A stretch of DNA of 64,000 bases from Erigeron canadensis. Taxonomy: Eukaryota; Streptophyta; Magnoliopsida; Asterales; Asteraceae. The first letter of the stretch is position 1; each line of letters opens with the position of its first letter. Made by a program: the position numbers and the translations under genes. This document shows positions 34,641 to 47,600 of the stretch, in pieces. The stretch spans positions 6,384,501 to 6,448,500 of the forward strand of contig NC_057768.1 of NCBI RefSeq assembly GCF_010389155.1, given 5' to 3'. The notes under the pieces are model-generated. The model was not told the DNA's origin. It saw only the letters and a program-made list of their open reading frames with translations, and made no database searches.

Positions 34641-35930
34641 TGATGTGTCGTATTTTATACCAATTTCCTACGAATTTGTTTTCGAGTCGTTTTGTATACA
34701 TTTGGTCCGTTTATGGTTCTTGTTAGTGTTTCAGGATATTAACAGTTACTTGAGCATGATTCTGAAGAAAACGACGTTTTGAAGTGATATGAGCGCTTAT
34801 GGAAGATTTACAAGACATGAAGATGAAGTTTTTTAAGTTGTATACCACTCAACTATGCCACAGTTTACTAACTCAACCACTATGGAATTGTTAAAGAGAT
34901 ATTGTGCCACAGTGACTTGAGTGCGCAGCGCAGTCATATGGGCGAGAATTGGACTGCGCCACAGCCATTTACACCGTGCCGCAGTACCATAAGAGTTCAG
35001 CAACCATCCGGTCAACAAAAGTCAACGAGGTCAAAGCAGTCAATACTCACTGCGCCGCAGTGAGTACACTGTGCCACAGTCTGGGACGAATTTTTGTAAT
35101 TTTTTAAGGAAAATATAAATAGCTTGCAAAAACATTCCAAAACCCTATTCCATGTTTTTCCAGCCGTTCTTGGAGATCAAAAAGAAAACTTTTCATCTGT
35201 CCTTGCAACTTTGAAGATCAATATTACGATTGGATTTATTTCGTTCATTGTTTTCATTTATCATCATTCGGTAACGATGAATTCTTCTATTTTGATTTGT
35301 TCTTTCATATTTACTATGAGTGGCTAATCACTTTATCATCTATCTTGATGGAGTGAGACAATATGTAAGGATTGCCCAATTTTTATAATCCAATGTTGAT
35401 TTCATTTAACGTTATATCGAGATCTTAGCATATTTCTTCCTTATAATTTATCTTGAATCGGTTGATAGTGTATGTGTGTCTTTAATGGTAATTATTGCTT
35501 ATACATATATCGTTTTGATTATTTGGGTACAAATAGTTGGATCTATGACGGGTACGGTAGATAATCATTCTATGATAATAGGGGGAAATGTGTTAACGAT
35601 TGGGTACAATCGATAGGTATAATTGTTATTTTTATAACTAAAATAATTGTTTGATTAGGGAAGTTATAAAAGATGTCTTGGGGTACCGGTCTTTGTAACG
35701 AAACTAGTTTAAGCAAGAGAGTCAAATGATGTCATTAACTTGACGGGTACGGGGTTGGTGATTTATTTGACTCTCGGTTATTTAATCAACTTAATTTGGA
35801 CTTGAACTTCATTTATGTGCAATCTGAACATGTTGTTGAGCGAATTCAAGATGGATAACCTTTAAATTATTGTTTAGTACAACAACTCTTTTTTTCGATT
35901 AATTCTGAGGGATTACTAACTCTTTTACTA
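34641..35930 (+). mobile_element. LTR-like sequence, probable solo LTR
   Basis: It begins TGATGTGTCG and carries repeated CTGTGCCACAG / CTGCGCCGCAG words (34840-35085), a TATAAATA box near 35114 and a long leader. This style is familiar from Ty3/gypsy LTRs of plants. The 3' limit is uncertain. An 11-bp word, ACATAAAAGAC, at the left edge recurs at about 36152 but not next to a CA end, so it is not accepted as the duplication. Confidence 0.5.
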
Positions 35931-36186
35931 ACTATTTGCAATGTGGCAATTCGGGCACAAAACCTCCCTTTTTATTTGAATCATTTCATTTGAACAATTG
36001 CTTACAAAAGTCCTTGTGTTCGACCTCGGATTTACCGAATTTACTATACTGCATGCGATCAGGTTCACTGCCTGTAAGTGGGTTGTAGTCAGTCATTTCG
36101 TAATTCGTGTTTATAAATTTTATTACTCGATTTAACACATCAAAGACAAATACATAAAAGACAAATCTGGAACCCTCCTTCTTCAT

Positions 36187-36462
36187 TTCGGCTCTTGCTG
36201 CTCCATTTTCCGATCGCCGAAAAAAAATTAAAAACTCACCATCTGCTGCTGCTTCTTATTCTTCATTAAACACACACACATATATCTAGGTATCTATTTA
36301 TGTATTTATGTATATATATGGTAAAGAAAAAAAAAATTTCACACACAAACACCCGTCCCTACAGGGACTAATCAACCGGACGAGACCCGCGCGCGAGCCA
36401 GGGACGAGTCCCACTCAACGGTATGGACTCGTTCGAGGATGCCGAACGAATCCAGGAATGAA
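36187..36462. repeat. Repeat related to 11940-12250
   Basis: Shared word order includes CGTCCCT(A/G)(C/T)(A/G)GGGAC, ACTCAACGGTATGGACTCGT and CGAACGAAT-like blocks. It is part of the right arm of the TIR element above. Confidence 0.4.
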
Positions 36463-36770
36463 CCTATTGGGTAGCCTCTTATATCTAGCTTAATTACATG
36501 ACTATCACACTCTTATTTTTATTTTTCATAAAATATCACAATTATTTAACAGGTCCTTTAAATAAAATCAAAACAAACAAACCAAAATATGACGGATAGC
36601 GAAGCGAATATCATGGATCGGTCCTCCTCTAGACCTCTAATATAGGGCCGAGTTATCAAAGTTCGCGGTCTTTCGCTACAAAGTGCTGCAAATCCTGAAA
36701 TTTGTTAGCTTTGTCATTTTGACATATTTTTCAATTAAAATTTCACAATACTTTGATACGTAAATCTATA

Positions 36771-37183
36771 TCTATACTCCTTATATAAACAAACTACCCT
36801 CTTCATATTAAACATTCTACCTTTAAATTCCCTATTTTACCCTTTTAATTTACACTACCACCAAACACTTTAATCCTGATATATCGAAAATACCCTTAAG
36901 AAAACCTTACGCCCAATTTGTCTCCCTTCCCTTCCCCCGAAGCTGCTCACATATTATACAAAAAACACACCCATACATCCCCCATAACAAAACACACACA
37001 TACATCCCCTCAGAACCGCCTCCCTCTAAAACACACATAGCCACCGCCCCCCATAACCGTCGTTGTCTCCGCCGTCTAAAACACACATGGCCATAGGTAC
37101 GGTGATCCGGTAATCGCGCGGGTACCGTTAATTAACCAGCGTTTTTTTTTATGTCTTGCCGCATCGCGCGAGTACAAGACTAA
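36771..37183 (+). mobile_element. Possible Helitron
   Basis: The start TCTATACTCCTTATATAAAC follows an A, and the end is GCATCGCGCGAGTACAAGACTAA, where CTAA would satisfy CTRR. The base after the end is A rather than T, which weakens the call. The interior includes C-rich CACACA/ACCGCC sequence (about 36900-37090). Confidence 0.4.
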
Positions 37184-37327
37184 AAAGTCAATTTAAACCA
37201 CCTTCAAACTTAAACACAAGTAGACTAAAAAATGACCCCGTTAAGTAACAAATTGGGCAATATTTTAATCAAATTTCAAAATATAACTTTTACATCAATA
37301 CATTTAGCAGTACAAGTTTCTATACTT

Positions 37328-37533
37328 ATAATTAAAAAATTGAAATCATCTAAAGTTATTTTCCAACTTTACTAGCTAGTAAAGTTGGGACTTGACTTTT
37401 GGATTAAAATCAAAGGTCATGATTTAAAAATTATGTTTGAATTTTGACCCTTGATTCTAATCCAATAATTAGAATCACCAACTTTATTAATAAAGTTATA
37501 AATAACTTTAGAGGATCTCAAAACATAATTAAA
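37328..37533. mobile_element. Mutator-type MITE, family M, copy 2
   Basis: 188 bp (37337-37524) between perfect 9-bp duplications ATAATTAAA. The left end AAATTGAAATCATCTAAAGTT pairs with the right end read in reverse (GTTTTGAGATCCTCTAAAGTT). The core is a GGATTAAAATCAAAGGTC hairpin, as in copy 1. Confidence 0.85.
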
Positions 37534-38145
37534 TTAGCTTCATATAATTGAATTCCTTGATTTGATTTTAATTTCCATCAATTACAAATATAATACGACT
37601 AGTAATCAGCTAACGGATTGAGCTATAAAGTCTAATGCATATACATGTCATACATATTCCACACTCTCAAGTCTCAACCACTTTAGCGTTCCTAACTATT
37701 CACTCATTTAGTCTTTTTTTTTAAAAAAAAAAAGAAGTAAAATCATCTCTATGAATCCACCTTCGAGTAATATATATGGTTTAATCATTTGAAGCTAGTT
37801 TAAGTATGCGAATGATCTACCATTATTCTCGTATGACTAAATCAACGACTAGAGCAACAATCTTTTTATTTAACCTCCTGGATCGATTAATTAAAGAAAG
37901 GTATAAGTCAATTAATAATTAAAAAAAAAAAGAGCAAACATCCATCTGGTTCGTATTGCGGATGCCCGTATAACCATCGAACGCTATTGAAGTGACTATT
38001 CGTGGATATTGAGAAGCCTTAGAAACAACAAAAATAGCGAACATTTGATCATATGTACAACATGCAACAGATTTAAATTGTCATATCTGTAAATTGGTTG
38101 TCAACCTATACTAATCTCTGGTATCAAATCTGTTATGTTTAGAAA

Positions 38146-38700
38146 CTAGTATTATATCTTGGCCGGGTATGACCAAATATTTGGGGGGAAAAAAACATAA
38201 GGAATATACTAAAACTAAAAAAGAAAAAAGAAAAAAAAAACAAAATAAAATAGAATACGAAAACTAAATTAAAAAGTTATAAAAAAAACCAAAATGTTAC
38301 ATGTGAAAAAGATATAAAAATAAAATGTTTAAAATAAAAACGAATATATAATGCAACAAAAGAAAAAGAGAAAAAAAAATAAGATAAAAAACAAAATATA
38401 TAGCCTCTGAATAAAAATATAACATTTTAAATAGTTATAAAAGAACAAAATTTAAAGTGTAGAAAAAGGTATAAAAGTTCAAATGTTAAAAGATTAAAAA
38501 AACACATATTATATAAGATTATGGGGTAAAAATAATAAAAAAGAAACAAGAGGGCGGAAAAGAAAAAAGAAAAAAATAAAAGAGAGGGCAGAAAAAGAAA
38601 AAGAAAAAAGAGAGCAAAATGCAAAATAATAATAATAATAATAATAATAAAGAAAAAAGAAGAAGAAAGAAAGCAGTAAGATTTCGAACCCGATGAATCA
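38146..38700 (-). mobile_element. Helitron-like element of purine-rich repeats
   Basis: On the minus strand a 3' end ACCCGGCCAAGATATAATACTAG followed by T is read at about 38175-38145. The body (38200-38690) is extremely A/G-rich with AAAAGA, AAAGATTAAAA and (AAT)n at 38627-38650. Open frames in it are low-complexity artefacts. Confidence 0.45.
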
Positions 38701-38944
38701 TGATTCTTAAAGTATATGTAAAGACAACATTCTCATTTGTTGCTCTAGTTCAACCTTCCACCCTATAGACAGAAACACAAACCGTTCCTCTAAACATCAT
38801 CTTTGATTTTTAGTTGATAAATTATATATTAAAGAAACTACAAGTATAATATAGGTGAAAATATTTTAAAAAATACTAATTGAAAATATTACATATATTT
38901 CAACACTTTTTAAAATTAAAATGTTATTTTTTTAAAATTATAGT

Positions 38945-39055
38945 ATAGAAAAATTTACAAATGACGGTTATAAAGACGAGACGGTAATCCACAGGGACGA
39001 AACATGGTTTTTCGGGTAAACCGCAGGGACAATTCGTGAAATTAACTCTATAAGC
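38945..39055. repeat. TIR-like relic upstream of CCT6
   Basis: CCACAGGGACGAAACATGG and CCGCAGGGACAATTCGTGAAA resemble the terminal region of plant Mutator-like elements. It is a single arm with no matching end seen. It lies 150-260 bp before the CCT6 start codon, so it may be within the promoter. Confidence 0.4.
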
Positions 39056-39159
39056 TTTTTTCTGAAGAAACAATGTATCAGAGAATTCTAGAAGGGTGAC
39101 CAAATAATAAGCTTTTCCGCTCCGATCACCGTCGGCCTCGTGCCTGCCCTAAAATACAT

Positions 39160-39207
39160 ACATAAAATATATATATATTATATATATAAATAGTTATAGT
39201 AAAAGAG
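39160..39207 (+). promoter_or_regulatory. CCT6 proximal promoter/5' leader, AT-rich
   Basis: A TATATATA-rich tract lies directly before the ATG. The transcription start cannot be fixed by eye. Confidence 0.4.
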
Positions 39208-42200
39208 ATGTCAATAAGAACACTAAACCCAAATGCTGAAGTGTTAAACAAATCAGGTGCACTTCATATGAATATTAATGCTGCCAAAGGCTTACAAGAT
39301 GTTCTTAAATCCAATCTTGGCCCTGTAGGCACCAATAAAATGTACCCCCTAACCCTTTCATTTTAATATATATATATATATATATAATATCTTGTGATGA
39401 ATTTGGTTTGTATGGACAGGCTTGTTAGTGGAACTGGAGATATTAAATTGACCAAAGATGGCAATACTTTATTAAAAGAGATGGTTAGTAGCTTATTTCT
39501 TTAATATTTCTTCCCTTTATTTTATAATTAATAATTAAATAATATTGCTTCCCTTTTTATTATATTAAATTCAGTTTGAAATGTACAGTAGTTTTGTTAA
39601 TTTGTTGTTTTTGTATATAACGGTCACTTTCCAATAAAAAAAGAAAACCCCACAGGCTCACATATATAATGTGCTCAACGAGTACCGGTCCCTTTGGTAA
39701 AACCCCTGTGTCTCACCTAGTTTAAAATGTAGTTAGGTTTACAATGATATTGTAAAGGAGACACGTTTTGTATGTATTTGGAACATAATCGTTATTAGCG
39801 TTGTCGTTTTTTTGATTTAAAGTCCAATGAGCTTAGCTTAGTATTGTAATTTTGCGTTGATCGACTAGAAGCTAAATTCCGGATGATATGACCTATAATG
39901 AACGAGTGTTTGAGACTAGACTAACACCATCTGTAATGCATGCTCCAAAACACGTACGAAACTTTGTGTAAGTGTAGGTTATTGTCGGGCCAATAATTTT
40001 CATGCAAGAAATAAAATAAAAAATGACACTGTTTTCTTATGTCGAACTTGTCATTGACAAATTATAGTCCAGTTTGTTTTGGGTTCTATGTACTCCGAAT
40101 TAGAAAGTAAAAAAATCACGATCATTGTATATTGTAAATTAAATTTTTTCAAATGTGGGTAGATGGTGACATGGAGTGCCCCATGTAGAAGTAGTTGATT
40201 TAGTTTTCCGAGTTGCGATATTGGATACGATGACTCTATGGAAGTTAACTGCTAACATATGCAACTACTAAGCCCTCGTTTTAATAATCAAATATGCTAT
40301 ATGCTTTATGCTTACCATGGTCTCTTGGGCATGTTATTATTTTTTAAAAATTTTTTCTTGATTCGACTAGAGTATTGTGGAGTTAGTAATCAATATTTTA
40401 TGCTTTCAGCAAATTCAAAATCCTACTGCAATTATGATAGCAAGGACAGCTGTTGCACAAGATGATATCAGTGGAGACGGGACAACATCTACGGTCATCT
40501 TCATTGGTGAGCTTATGAAGCAGTCTGAGCGCTATATTGATGAAGGTGTGTTGTCTTTCTATGCCTGGTTCTCTAATTTATCATTTATGTTTTCTTTATT
40601 AATATTAAAGGAACCAAACTCGTTACTATTGTGATCCTGTTTATCTTGCATCTGTTACTAGTCAAAGTTATACTTTCATTCCAAAATCTGTTTGCCAATT
40701 AGTAACATCGTATTTTGTTCTGAAAAGTTCTAAATATATTATACTTACAGTTTGTTTTCATCTGTGGGTTTATAGTATTTTTTCTTCTTTAAATGTTTAG
40801 GTAACTGACTGTATCTTTGATTTATAACTCTTGTTTTTTTGAAGGGATGCATCCACGTGTTCTGGTTGATGGATTTGAAATTGCCAAAAGAGCAACACTG
40901 CAGTTTCTTGAAAAATTTAAAACTCCTGTTGTGATGGGTGAAGAACCAGACAAAGAGATACTTGAGATGGTTGCAAGGACAACGTTGAGAACAAAGGTCC
41001 TAATAAATACTTCAGTTGTCCCTTTTCTCTTTATTTAGGTTCTAAATTTTATTAGAATCATGCATATATGTTCTTACCGAATACTTATTGATGATCATGT
41101 ATCTTTGTTATTGGTTATAATGACCCTGCAGTTGTATGAAGCTTTGGCAGATCAGTTGACTAAAATAGTTGTAAATGCGGTATGCTTTTTATGTATTTTT
41201 AAGTTTTGTAATCAGTATTCTACATTAAGCTTTAGCTGATAGGATTTTGTTAATTTCATATAGGTACTCTGTGTTCGCAAGCCAGAAGAACCTATTGATC
41301 TTTTTATGGTCGAGATTATGCACATGCGCCACAAATTTGATGTAGATACTCGTCTGGTATGTTAGAAAGTTATTTTTAGATGCGGTTATTAAATTCAGGT
41401 TTTCTACTCTAATGTCTATTGGTTTCACAATTTATAGGTGGAGGGGCTTGTTCTTGACCATGGGTCCAGGCATCCAGATATGAAGAGGCGAGCAGAGAAT
41501 TGCTACATATTGACCTGCAATGTATCATTGGAGTATGAGAAAAGGTAAGATATTTTTTAATTAATCTCTTTAGTCTACAGTTTGTGACAGTGGTAAGTTA
41601 CTCTGTTATGGGCATCAGTTTTTAACAATACTAAGCCACTCTGTTTTTAGTGAAATAAATGCTGGATTTTACTATTCTAATGCGGAACAAAGAGAAGCAA
41701 TGGTTGCAGCAGAAAGGCGCTCAGTTGATGACAGAGTCAGAAAAATAATCGAGCTAAAAAATAAGGTGTTCAACCTAGGTGTTAGTGTCAGAAGGTTTTC
41801 ATTTTCCATATGTAGCATTGCTCATATGTTCTGTAATTGGTGGTTTGCAGGTCTGCGCTGGAAGCGATAAAAACTTTGTGGTTATTAATCAGAAAGGAAT
41901 TGACCCTCCATCATTGGATCTTCTTGCTCGGGCAGGGGTAAATTCTTTTTAGATTGTGCTTATTTTGAAGCTTTGAGTGATTCATATCGAATTGAAACTC
42001 TTATTTGAATGATCTTTTGGATGTATGCAAATTATATTGTTCTTCATTTTTTAAAATTTTTAACATAGTAGTTTATCAGATTGTTGCCCTTAGAAGAGCC
42101 AAGAGGAGAAATATGGAACGTTTGGTTTTGGCTTGCGGTGGGGAGGCAGTCAACTCTGTAGATGACTTGACTCCTGATTCCCTGGGATGGGCTGGACTGG

Positions 42201-43680
42201 TCCATGAGCATGTTCTTGGAGAAGAGAAGTATACCTTTATTGAAGAAGTAAAGCATCCTCACTCCTGCACGATTCTAATTAAAGGTACTTTACAAGTTTT
42301 CATGGATTTGCTGTTCTTAAAAATCTGTCATGTAATATATAATGGTGCTTATCATTACTATTTATGAAGGACCAAATGACCATATAATAGCCCAAATCAA
42401 GGATGCTGTTAGAGATGGCCTACGATCTGTCAAAAATACCATTGAAGATGAAGCAGTTGTACTAGTAAGCTCCTTTCTTTATTGGGACCCCTTAGTTGCA
42501 TCTTCATTTGTTTTCAGACCATATTATTTTGTAATTCTATGGAATTTCAATGCTCAAAACACTTGGATCTTTGATTCATTGGAACAATATCGGAATACAT
42601 ATGAAATGTCTTTTTTGACAAATTACAAAGGGAGTAGCTTAATGTTTCCAATTAGGAAGGAGCTTAAAAGATAATAACATGATTTAAGTTATTGCGTATG
42701 TATGTCAGGGTGCCGGGGCTTTTGAGGTTGCTGCTCGACAGCACTTGATTAATGAAGTGAAGAAATCTGTTAAAGGGGTAATTTTGTCAACTTTATCTCT
42801 TCGTATAGTCATGCTCTGGTTACTGCCACATAGTGTGTTTCTTATCGTTTTGGTGGTTACATTTGTTAACAGCGTGCTCAGCTCGGTATTCAAGCTTTTG
42901 CTGATGCTCTTCTTGTTGTGCCTAAGACACTTGCTGACAACTCGGGGCTTGACACTCAAGATGTCATTATTTCATTGACGGTATTCCTTTTTCTACTCAG
43001 TCTATCACTGCTTCTTTCTTTGCTCTTTTTCATAACAGGGTTTTATACCTCATTGTGAAATTCTATTCAGGGAGAGCATGACAATGGTAACGTTGTGGGA
43101 CTAAATCAACACTCAGGAGAGCCAATTGACCCCCAAATGGAGGGTATTTTTGACAATTATGCTGTAAAGCGCCAAATCTTAAACTCAGGGTATGCAAAAA
43201 GTTGTTATTGTGTGTGTTCTTTTTATTTTAAAGAAGTTTCCTATGTCCTAAAGCACTTGGCACTATGCAATTGCGCACACCAATGATCTTCCTGGCTGTT
43301 AGAGGTGGTAAAATGGACGGGTTGGGTAACATGTTAAAATGAGTAATAACTTAATGTGACAAGACGGTTCTAGCAAACCCACAAACACTAATGTATCATT
43401 ATTAGGCTTTATTAAACAATTAATGTGTTAACATGGTTGTGGGAGTAATGCAGCTTCTTATCTCAAACTAAAGCAATTATAGGAGTTTTTGATGGCTTCT
43501 AATACGTTTCACCCGGTCAGCCTGTTACGTTTGTTTTCCCATTTGACCCATTAGAGAATAAACACCAAGTCCAGACTCCAGTCATGACTTGTTCATTGGT
43601 AAATGGGTTATAGTTGCTACCTCCAGCATTATTGCTTTTTAGTTAACATTTTTTAAGGATTGTGCTAGTTCATTTTTTTC

Positions 43681-43741
<61 letters not shown>

Positions 43742-43938
43742 TTTGCTAACAGTGATTGAAATCTGCGTTGGACGACATACATCTTGGTTGGTCCCACCAC
43801 CACTGGGGATTGGACATATATATAATCTTTCTTCTAAAAAAGTCTTACTGTTCTTTTTACAGCCCGGTAATTGCATCTCAGCTGCTACTCGTGGATGAAG
43901 TGATTCGTGCAGGTCGCAACATGAGAAAGCTGACTTAA
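39208..43938 (+). CDS. CCT6: T-complex protein 1 subunit zeta (CCT6)
   Basis: One subunit of the eight-membered cytosolic chaperonin TRiC/CCT, which folds actin, tubulin and other proteins in an ATP-driven chamber. Fifteen exons: 39208-39341, 39420-39483, 40410-40545, 40845-40996, 41132-41179, 41264-41356, 41438-41544, 41651-41765, 41851-41937, 42080-42284, 42370-42464, 42709-42777, 42873-42980, 43071-43189, 43863-43938. All introns are GT-AG and the exons sum to 1608 bp, 535 residues plus stop, the usual length for this subunit. Seen in the protein: start [22 protein letters not shown], the ATP-binding GDGTTS motif (exon 3), and a C-terminal [15 protein letters not shown]. The start is the first ATG and matches family N-termini. 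No lesion seen. Intron 2 (926 bp) and intron 14 (673 bp, with a long TA repeat) are the largest. It faces the CMC1-like gene tail to tail. Confidence 0.97.
43685..43736. repeat. (TA)n microsatellite in CCT6 intron 14
   Basis: About 24 TA units, 125 bp before the last exon. Confidence 0.92.
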
Positions 43939-44073
43939 GCTTCTCATGAATATTCTTCAGCCTACATTTGCAGGCAAACAATGGTTTTGGATGCGGATAT
44001 TTACAATTGTAAAGCAAGCTTCATAATATGGTTTGCAAGAATTTTCTGGATCTTTACATGAAGCTGTTAACTC

Positions 44074-44079
44074 AATAAA
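44074..44079 (+). promoter_or_regulatory. CCT6 poly(A) signal candidate
   Basis: AATAAA 136 bases after the stop codon. It is the only canonical hexamer in a suitable position. Confidence 0.6.
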
Positions 44080-44685
44080 TGAACTTTATATTGATGTTAT
44101 CATTTCACTTGCCGTGAGCTTTATACTTGGGTAAAATGTTACTCCGGTTAATTTTATCACTTTTCTAGTGGTTTTTATGTGTTACATTTGAGGTTGATGT
44201 TTTATCTTTGTTCTTTTCTCGTCTCTTAATTGTAAAAGAAATGTTTTTGAGAAACGGTCATTTACACTACCAAGCCATGAAAGATTTAAAATATATGTGC
44301 AATATATAATCCATATACAAGGATTTAAGATTCATCAAACCTACTGTATCCTGATTCCTGTGCATGATTGAAAGTTTTATACTTATAATTATAGCTAAAA
44401 CATAAATCTTAACAGCCATGATCCAAAGCTTCTGTAGGATTTGCCACAACATTGCCTCATCTCAACCTATAAACACACTAAAAATAGCTGCAAGCAAAGT
44501 CCCAAACGGAGTTCATATCTTTTTTTCGTAGTGCAAATTCTAACCACATGTCCGTGTCCTCACGATAAACATATACAAGCTTTATGTTTGTTTAACAATT
44601 GATAAATTCAAACGGAAAATTTGGAACCATGAAGTAAAGTTCATGGGGACAGAGATCACAAACGTCCAGAAAAGGAACAACGCAT

Positions 44686-47600
44686 TTAAACTCCCACCGG
44701 TCTCTTGGATTCCTCTTGAAGTGAGTACTCTTTCTTCATTTTTTCCAATACTTGGTCATTTGTACTGCAAGGAAACAACAGTAACTATTAGTTTGCATGA
44801 AGGTCGGGCCATTCGACTCAAAAACAACAATAAATTGGTTGGTAACTTAAAAAATTAAAACAGGAAAGTTACTTTTTAACTTCAAACTTGTAAAGAGAAA
44901 ACTGAACTCAATATAATCCAAGAGTTGGGTGTGTGCAACAAATACCAATTTTCACTAGTGTTAAGGTAATGATTGGAAACTCGAACCATCAAGGATACAT
45001 TTTACTTATGCGTCTCATTTACGCCTTCTTAAATTCATTCAAGACTATAACAAGAAAGTTTCTATTATAATTTAAAATTTTCCTGCTTAAATTAAATGTT
45101 ACAACAACATGGTTTAAATAAAGAATACTAGAAAGTGGATTTCAAAATTGATTCTAAGGGTTATACAACGCTTTCTTTTGACACCACTACCAAGGTGACC
45201 TAGTGGGTAAGCGCCCAAATTTCCCAACAAGAGGTCTAGGGTTTGAACCTCCTAGGTGTTACATCTTTGTGTTACTAAAGAAAGAGTTTGGAAACAGCCA
45301 TTGGGATACCCCGATTAGACCACGTACATCTGTGTCAAAGGCTTGTCCTTCCCAGGTAACCTGATAGGGAAAACCTCCTCCAATTACGCCTTTCTTTTAC
45401 AACATCAGGCATAAAAGATGTCACAAGGTTGTACGTGCATAAAAGTTGAAAATGTTAAAGTATAGAAAATGAATTTATAATATATCAAAATTTATTCATA
45501 CAAATTTATTCTCCTCATCTATATTTGTTCCTATGAGCACATGGGCGACGGGCCTGCAATTACTAATTTACTTTTAGTACAAAATAAATAGGAGTATAGG
45601 ACGCATACATTTAAAGAAAAATAATAACTGCTTAAAACATGTGCCTAAGAATGTCCCTTCAACATTCAATGTTTTACACATGGATTCGTCATTTTCACTC
45701 TCTTCATCTTGAATTTGAACTAGTCATCTGTTTCAATCTCTTGTTAGGCACACTGTAGCGTTTTAGCCACAATTATCATTACAAGTACCGAAAATGTAAA
45801 CTGAATTGCGCCTTGAAGTCACGATACTCAATATATGGAAGTTTAAATAAAAATCATCGTAGCTATAATTTTCTAATAGATTAGGGTCAGAACAATAAGA
45901 GTTGATGAAACATGTAACAATTTTCTGTAGGAAAACAAATTAATAAATTAACGTAAAACTTATGTACAAATTCCCTTGCTTAAATCAACTAGTCCTTCAA
46001 CTAACTGATTCATCAGGTAGCAAAGTCGCGATAATCACTTTTTAAACACACATCTGGTCACCCCAATTTTTCAACCACAAAATTGGCATTTAAGCAAATT
46101 TTGAAGCTATAGTCTCTATTTGCTATTGTAGCCATTAATCGCTTATCACACTGATTTTAAATCACAAGGTTACACCTATTTTGGCGTTATATAATACTAT
46201 TGCAAGGAATTCAGCCATGTCTAGATTCTTTCTATTCTTTATAATATAAAAAAAGGGTAAATAAAAAAAATATATATATATATACATACTCGATTAACCC
46301 TGAATATTTTTGGGGCAATACACATATAAGATAAAACAAAAGTCTGGTTAAAGATGTGAATATCGAACTTACTAGTCATGAAGACAAGTATTTAATTCCT
46401 TAGCTTGCTTACGGCACTTCCAAACAACTGAAAATGTTCTCCCCGTAGCGCACTCTGCATATTTAGAAGTATAATAATCGCATTCTTTTAGCGCCTTTGC
46501 CTTCATTTTGCTCCGTAAAGCTACAGTAAAAGAATGAAATAGCATAAGCTAAAGAGAAATAAGAGTAGAAAACAAGATTAATTTGACAAAAAATTATATT
46601 ATCGGATTGGTATCTCGTTTCTGTATAATGTTGAAGAAACAAGATGATCAAGAAGAGGGAATAAATTTATCCATAGCTCTTGAACTTTCATTACAACTTT
46701 GTAATTTCTTTCGTAATTTATAACAACTACATATTTATCAAAATGAAAACAGAGTATGATTGCTCCATAATTCAAATAAGGAAGACAAAGTGGAAATGAA
46801 ATCATTAGGACAATACCAAAGGTCTAGGAGAAATACTGGTTCATCAAGAAAAAACATCATCTAGGCAATTTTGACCTGTCCGGCAGATTTGACAATTGAC
46901 ACAATTCCTTTTTACCTAAATTTTTATAAATAAACCATTTAATCAAATAAAGATAAAACATCCCCCGCATCGTAACCGAATGGATCGAAATTAGTATAAA
47001 CATAAGAGTGATTCAACTTTCTCAGTAGCATACTAATGTCTACAGAAGCTGTCGAGAACAGTTCTAAATCCGGTCCAAAAAGGTTACAACAGTGATTGAG
47101 GTGTTCACCTCTCAGGAAAAATGAGAAATACATAGACTAAACTAGCATTCGTCTTTAAAGCAAAACTCAACATAAACATGAGAGTAATCACGTTTTTCAA
47201 TCATTTGTATATTTATACATGGCTTTTAGTTCCATGCTAATCACCATTCTTGTCAGTTACACTATAGTCTACAAAAGCAAGCAACTTTCAACAGAATATG
47301 TAGACGTAAAAAGATCCAGAAAAGAACACATTTATATAATCATACATTTATAGTTAGCTTTTGGTTCCAAACTAATAACCGTTCTTGTCAGATACTCAGA
47401 TACACTATAGTCTTTATAGCAAAACTCAACATAAAAATGAGAGTAATCAAAATTTTCAATTATTATACTTGGCTTTTAGTTCCAAACTTATGACCCTTCT
47501 TGTAAAATACACTATAGTTTACAAAAGCAAACAACTTTCAACATAATATCTAAACGTATAAAAAATCCAGAGAAGTACACCGTAAGTATAAATCCTATCT

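Larger units (their letters stand above)
34329..36479. mobile_element. TIR transposon interrupted by LTR-like sequence
   Basis: GAGGCTACCCAATAGGT occurs at 34329-34345 and its exact inverted copy at about 36462-36479. Inside the right end lie GTCCCTACAGGGAC and a block resembling 11940-12250. The left part holds 34641 onward, which looks like an LTR insertion. No target duplication could be identified. Confidence 0.6.

Noticed and set aside
34631..36162. 11-bp word ACATAAAAGAC on both sides of the LTR-like sequence as a target duplication
   Set aside because: The right copy does not follow a CA-type LTR end, and the expected duplication is 5 bp, so it is probably chance.
38427..38701. Minus-strand hydrophobic frames resembling membrane proteins
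   Set aside because: Produced by AAAAGA/AAT low-complexity DNA; no real composition or start context.
41225..42262. Minus-strand frames inside CCT6
   Set aside because: They overlap confirmed exons and introns of CCT6 and match no family.
46463..47133. Minus-strand frames of 62-68 codons in the CMC1-like gene
   Set aside because: Mostly intronic; the real exon 2 (46520-46373) is only partly touched and in another frame.
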